The notes under the pieces were generated by a model that saw only the letters and a list, made by a program, of their open reading frames with translations, was not told the origin of the DNA and made no database searches. Shown here piece after piece: positions 59,347 through 64,000 of a DNA stretch of 64,000 nucleotides. The number at the start of each line of letters is the position of its first letter. Positions within the stretch are counted from its first letter, which is position 1. Origin of the DNA: Spongilla lacustris (Eukaryota; Porifera; Demospongiae; Spongillida; Spongillidae); NCBI GenBank assembly GCA_949361645.1, contig OX442415.1, positions 22,053,790 through 22,117,789 on the forward strand, read 5' to 3'. A program made the position numbers and the translations under genes.

Positions 59347-61115
59347 ATGTCAGATAAAGATTCATCCGAAGAGCAAGGTATATTTTTTGTCTCTTAATGT
59401 AGCAATGTTTATCCTAGATCCATGCATGGTTTAGGAATCCGTTGAGGATTAAACTATCTAGGGCTTAGGGAGGGAGTGTGCTAAGACAAGAATTTTTTGT
59501 TTTGGAAACTAATCAGAACCAGTGTATGTAGTGCTACTAACGAAGCATTCATTAATGAACACATAGCTACCCTAACCCTGCAATGTTGTAGCAGACATTT
59601 AAAAAAGTGTTTACATGTTATTTTAAAGGATTTAGCAGTGATGGCATTTGTTTATAGATTAAGAATAAGCCCTGTGATTAGGTTTGTTTATCTGCAAGTA
59701 CTATTGGTGCATCGTACTGCTGTGATAGTTAATAAAAACATGGGTCTGGGTACGAGACTAGGTATAATAGTAGTTGCAACCATCATCTATGCGTGGAGAT
59801 GTTGAGCACATGTAAAATGGTAATTCGCTAGTGACTGTTAAGGGAGGCTAGCAGGTGGAGAACTCACAATATCCAGTGAGAGGTAACGAATTCGCACCTC
59901 ATTGAGATGTAGCCACTGCCTTCTTCCTGCCCCACGAATTATTTCATGCCTCAGCCACCAATGAAGTGATGGTGTTGTTAATTATGGAGTATACAAAGCA
60001 CATCTGCACACTAAATTACACATACATTGTGGAGGGAAAAATTATATATACATTGGTCCCTTTTTGTGGAACGATCCCTTATATATGCATGGTATTAGAA
60101 GACATTTCAGACAATCAGAAATATAAATAAAATTGAAATTTAGTGACTCAAAGTGATAACGAATTTTAAAAAGAACTAGTTAGTATAGTTAGTCTTACAT
60201 GTCCCTATCACAATTGCCCTTTAATCTTTCCGGCGTGCATACTGTATGTCACATAGAGTATTGCTTTCCTTCCCACGTTGAACCATTATGGGATCTCAAC
60301 CTTTTTATACTTTCTGGGAGCGGAAGTATCTAATAGACTAAATTCCTAGAGATGGAGCTGGTGAGTATACGTAATATTAACAACATAGCTGTTTCTTTCA
60401 CCACAGGACCCAGTACCAGTACCAGTGGACGGGGGATAAAAAGAACAGCCAAGAATACAAAAAACGTTGCTGAAGGTAAGAATTTACTGAGTTTTAAAGT
60501 AAAGTATTTCCTGGTGGAAGCAGGTATAAAAACCATTAAAGTCATCAATACTAAGAGTTAAGTTTGTGCTGGTATATGTAGTACCTGCTGTTGCCTCATT
60601 GAAGAGGCTATAGTGTTGGCTGATGTAGTGACAAGAGTGATGGCTGATGCAGTGATGGCTGATGTAGTGACAAGAGTGATGGCTGATGCAGTGACAAGAG
60701 TGATGGCTGATGTAGTGACAAGAGGGCTGATGTAGTGACAAGAGGGCTGATGTAGTGACAAGAGTGATGGCTGGTGCAGTGACAAGAGTGATGGCTGATG
60801 TAGTGGCACGAGTGATGGCTGATGTAGTGGCACAAGTGATGGCTGATGCAGATCACTCTTGTCACTACATCAGCCATCACTGCATCAGCCATCAGCCATC
60901 ATTCTTGTCACTGCATCAGCCATCACTCTGCTAGTATAGTACAGTGTTTTGGCATGGTTCATGGTGTGTGTGACTTAACTGACTAACACTAAGCAAAGAG
61001 GTTAGAGAATGAATGTATATGTTAGTTAAAATAAAACAGATCAGTATGTGTTTTATTCTATATCTAGTTTCAAAGAGCAGAACGATGACAAGGAGCATGA
61101 GTCGTCGATACAATG
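59347..61115 (+). CDS. candidate 5' exons of the nuclease-kinase gene (basic leader)
   Basis: Three small exons join in phase. 59347-59377 starts MSDKDSSEEQ and ends one base into a codon at a GTATAT donor. 60407-60475 reads GPSTSTSGRGIKRTAKNTKN then VAE, acceptor CACCACAG, donor GTAAGA. 61068-61115 reads VSKSRTMTRSMSRRYN, acceptor ATATCTAG, donor GTAAGG. The product is short, Ser/Thr- and Lys/Arg-rich, with a possible nuclear-localisation signal. The next exon (61147) does not join in phase. Without splicing at 61116 the frame ends at 61139-61141 (RIPLID then stop), 5 bases before the ATG at 61147. These exons may thus encode an upstream peptide, an alternative product, or a leader joined by a junction I missed. 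Confidence 0.4.
60610..60930. repeat. minisatellite that reverses orientation
   Basis: Units of 18 and 33 bp built from GTGATGGCTGATGTAGTGAC and ACAAGA run from about 60610 to 60852. From 60853 to 60928 the same units continue as their reverse complement (CATCAGCCATCACT). The array lies in the intron between the second and third candidate 5' exons. Long minus-strand frames here are repeat artefacts. Confidence 0.88.
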
Positions 61116-61146
61116 GTAAGGAAAGGATTCCGTTAATTGACTGAAG

Positions 61147-63928
61147 ATGAAGGGTGTACAAAATCAATCATCAGATGATCAATTAGGAGGTGAAGACCAG
61201 GACCCTCTTACAAAGAAGCTCAGGACGGAGGTGAACACTAATGCATTTTTTTTTTTCTTGGAATGGTTGCATTTATTATGTAAGTGACTTTCTTTTTGCC
61301 TGGGACATTTTCTGTAATCAATCCTCCTACCATTTCTTGTACACGGGTGGTGTACCTGCTGTTCTCATTTCCCACTTGAACTCAAGTCTGCTTGCCATCT
61401 TTTAACTTGTGCCCTTAGTGTATCTTTTGCATGTTTTTATTACGTTGAGATTTACATGATTTACCTTCTTTGCTGCATCTCATGATGGTTAGAAGGAGCA
61501 AAGATCAAGATCTACAAGCACAGGTATGGATAGCAATGCTAATTTGTAAAGTGCATACAGGTTTGCTGTATGCTGTTTTCTACTTCCTCTTTACTTCTCA
61601 TTCCCCTCTTCCTCCTTCCCTTTGCCTCCCTTTCCCCTTCCCTTCCCCTCCTCTTCTCTATTCCCTTCCCCTCCCCTTTCCCGTTTCCTCTCTCCACTTT
61701 TCCCTCCTCTTCTCCTCCTCCCCTTCCTCCATCCCTTCCCTCGCTTCTTCCTCTTCCTTTTCCTCTTCCGCTTTTTTTCTCCTCAGCTATTTCTTCTTGT
61801 AATTCTCTTCCTCTTCCTTTTCTTTCTCTTTAGAACTTCCTCCTTTCTTCCTCATTTTCCTCCTTCCTTTTCCTTCCTCTTTCTCCCTCCTCTACTTCTG
61901 CCACTTCTTCTTTTACCTCTTTTCTACTTCTTCTACTTCTTCTCCTCCTTATGTCATGAACCTGATTATAAACTAATGTGATCTTGCTCTACCGACCTAA
62001 TTTTCACTACCATTCTTCATCTGTTTTACAAGTGTGTGTGTATGTGAGAGAATTAGTTGTAGGCTTCAGATGCATGAAATAAAATAGAGCAACTAAAGTA
62101 GCACTCTGAAGTCACGTATTTAAAATAGGGTGCTAACTTAGTTATGAACAAGCTTCTGTTTGTGCCCATAACAGCTATTTTGGTCACATCATTTCAATTT
62201 AGGAGTTTAGAAAATGGAATGTATACATGACGGTATACCTGTACATGTTCGCCAAACAAACGTACTTGCGGTGTCATAAATGGTCTATCTGGTACTGTTA
62301 AGGAAAAATACCTTTGTAACATGGCATTTAAATTCAGCCACATTAGCATAGATTCAGCTAGAGTAAGGATGAAATTGGAAGCCAGTAGCAATTGCAGTGA
62401 GTTCACTATTGTATTTTCATTTTCAGCTAGATTAAGTAAATCGCAGGCATCATACCAGCTAACAGCATCAAGTAATTGTTGGAGTAAAACTATCTTTGCT
62501 GATTGTGACGAGCTTAAGGTGGTTAAGCCTGCCGATGATCATGATGGTGGTTACACACTTGTGGATATAGTTGGTACAGAGATTCCAGATGATGAGTCTA
62601 AGAGTACAAAACTATTAAACTGGTTGATCGATCTATTGAGATGGCAAGCGCTTGAGGAACAAGATCGATTTACAAATGAAACGAACAAGGCACCTGTCAA
62701 AGGACAGCTTTACTACTGTTGTGATTATGTTTCATTATCTACAATTGGCAAGCTTTTGAAGCAACCATTAGCAGCATCGCAACAACACAAAGCTGATGTA
62801 GCCTTAATTATGAATGGACTACCTGTTATTCAGTTTGAGATTAACTCCTCTCCCATCAGCACAACAGTAGCAACATTGTTTGCCAATTTGGTTGATGTAT
62901 TACGCTTCATTCGTCACTTTGATTTGAACATCGACACTTGGACCGGTTTTGCTTTTCCAAAAGTTGATGCTGATTCCACTAACAACTATGCCTTCAAAGT
63001 GGGAGTCAGGTGGAAGGATCTTCAATTTTCTCCTGAGGTTAGCGCTTTAAAGTTACATGACATTGCACAAGAAGTGAAAGACACATTTAACATGCAGGTT
63101 GATCTTGTGCAGAAACTGTATGTTTCTGAAGTTGAAGTAATGCGTAAAGAAATGTACTTGGTCCCACTATCAAAGGCCGATATAGATTATTTTGCCAACA
63201 CTCTTCAACCTTCTCCTTCTTCTTCTCCTTCGAAAGTAATAAAACAGGTGGAATCTCCATTTTCTATACTGCTGTGTGATGAAAGCTGTTATTACAAATA
63301 TTCTCCCATAGCTGAGGTTCGGTTGACTTTGCTTAATTTGTATGTCATGCAAGAGAAGGATAAGGATTCGCTGCTCTCATCCAATCTTATCCTACCTCAT
63401 GACACGATGGAAATTCGTGAACTGCAATTTTTTGTTTTTCCTGCTGTAAAGTATAATAATTTGTCAAAGGCTATTGCCAAAACGTGCCTTGGACAGCTAG
63501 CTGATGGAATTGCTAACGGACTTAAGACTCTGCATGATCTTCGCTATGCACATCTTGATGTTAGACTACCTAATGTCTGTGTTAGTGCGACTTTCGAAGT
63601 GAAACTGATCGACTTTGACCGGGCAACACTTGTTCAATCATATCAGAACACTGACTTCTTCATGTACACCTTAGAAAAAGAGGGTAAAAGTTCTCAAGAT
63701 CTGGATTGGAAACAGCTTGGTTTATTGTTATTTACTTTGTCCTCTGATGTAAAAAAAGATCAGCAAGAACTTAAAAGACAAGATATACCAATTAATCGAG
63801 AATCCTTTCTTGGGAAGCTGATTTGGGAGCATGAATATGAGGATGATGCTATGTTTTTGTGGATCGAAAATCTTCCTCCAACTCAGAGGAGGTCTCTTAA
63901 CGATGTTCTCAGAGATGAAGTCCTGTGA
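61147..63928 (+). CDS. Crinkler-like protein: PD-(D/E)XK-type domain plus kinase-like domain
   Basis: Three exons join in phase: 61147-61230 (ATG start, MKGVQNQSSDDQLG), 61493-61523 (KEQRSRSTST), 62427-63928 (from ARLSKSQASYQ to the stop), about 539 codons. The first donor is weak (GTGAAC). A restriction-fold block, KADVALIMNGLPVIQFEINS, has the D...ExN pattern; the usual lysine after E is N, so catalysis is doubtful. The C-terminal half is kinase-like: HLDVRLPN keeps the catalytic Asp and Asn, and LIDFDRA sits where DFG would be. The glycine loop is not evident. Nuclease-like plus kinase fusion is known from the Crinkler-type effectors discussed by Zhang, Burroughs and Aravind; membership is my inference from motifs. 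The final exon also stays open upstream to an ATG at 62321, an alternative single-exon start. Ser/Arg-rich leader suggests nuclear targeting. Confidence 0.6.
61570..61960. repeat. 390-bp pyrimidine tract
   Basis: Almost pure C/T on the plus strand (CCTTCCCCTCCCCTTTCCC-like), in the intron before the last exon of the nuclease-kinase gene. Such mirror-rich polypyrimidine tracts can form triplex DNA. The long Ser/Leu/Pro-rich frames here are compositional artefacts. Confidence 0.9.
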
Positions 63929-63974
63929 CTTTTCGTGGGTGTAGTAATTACTAATTGTAATCTTGTTCATTGAA

Positions 63975-63980
63975 ATTAAA
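63975..63980 (+). other. possible polyadenylation signal ATTAAA
   Basis: The common variant ATTAAA occurs 47 nt after the stop codon, repeated once shortly after. The window ends 20 bases later, so the cleavage site cannot be judged. Confidence 0.4.
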
Positions 63981-64000
63981 ATTAAAATTTGTCCATGGTG

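Noticed and set aside
60484..60892. Long minus-strand His/Ser-rich frames
   Set aside because: They are translations of the minisatellite in three frames, not genes.
61470..61981. Three overlapping Ser/Leu/Pro-rich frames of 87-119 codons
   Set aside because: Compositional artefacts of the C/T tract, open in all three plus frames.

Overview
This window looks like animal nuclear DNA, most likely from a sponge (demosponge, Amphimedon-like). That is an inference from low GC, short introns with GT..AG ends, a Roc-COR GTPase carrying death domains, a Crinkler-like nuclease-kinase gene, and the mix of BEL/Pao, Ty3/Gypsy, hAT and reverse-transcriptase relics. No prokaryotic gene organisation is present. 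Most of the 64 kb is repeat-derived. Only two loci look like live genes: a multi-exon ROCO/death-domain gene (about 32.2-35.4 kb) and a multi-exon Crinkler-type nuclease-kinase gene (about 59.3/61.1-63.9 kb).

Layout. 0.46-1.27 kb: complete non-autonomous hAT element with a perfect 8-bp target duplication and a BED-finger relic. 3.9-11.8 kb: large satellite array of 88-103 bp monomers with a 285-bp higher-order unit; each monomer carries a GTAAGT splice-donor-like core. 12.66-14.31 kb: two adjacent long foldback elements (arms about 386 bp). 15-16.4 kb: broken reverse transcriptase with a restriction-like tail. 17.7-18.2 and 20.0-21.4 kb: two smaller, older arrays of the same satellite, with shared flanks. 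23.0-25.9 kb: BEL/Pao gag-pol wreck split by a 177-bp MITE. 25.97-27.9 kb: Ty3/Gypsy wreck on the minus strand. 27.96-29.16 kb: segment bounded by an 18-bp inverted repeat. 30.17-30.46 kb: small foldback.

32.2-35.4 kb: ROCO gene with Roc GTPase, COR, helical linker and at least two death domains on five phase-compatible exons; the 5' end is not securely found. 36.6-57.7 kb: mosaic of diverged segmental duplications in which one 69-nt exon of Rab GDP-dissociation inhibitor (GDI) recurs seven times, plus two stubs, along with one other intact GDI exon and a truncated copy of it. No complete GDI gene is present. The zone also holds a third foldback element (with an empty paralogous site 9.5 kb away), tRNA-derived SINE-like copies, retroelement tails, GT microsatellites and a large inverted duplication.

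58.7-64 kb: a CpG-containing E-box/CRE promoter-like stretch, then small basic exons, a minisatellite that flips orientation, a 390-bp pyrimidine tract, and the large final exon encoding a PD-(D/E)XK-like domain followed by a kinase-like domain.

The two live-looking genes are of kinds linked to innate immune signalling or inter-genomic conflict. Nothing in the window shows they act together. Exon boundaries were read by eye from splice consensus and reading phase; no alignments or transcript data were available.
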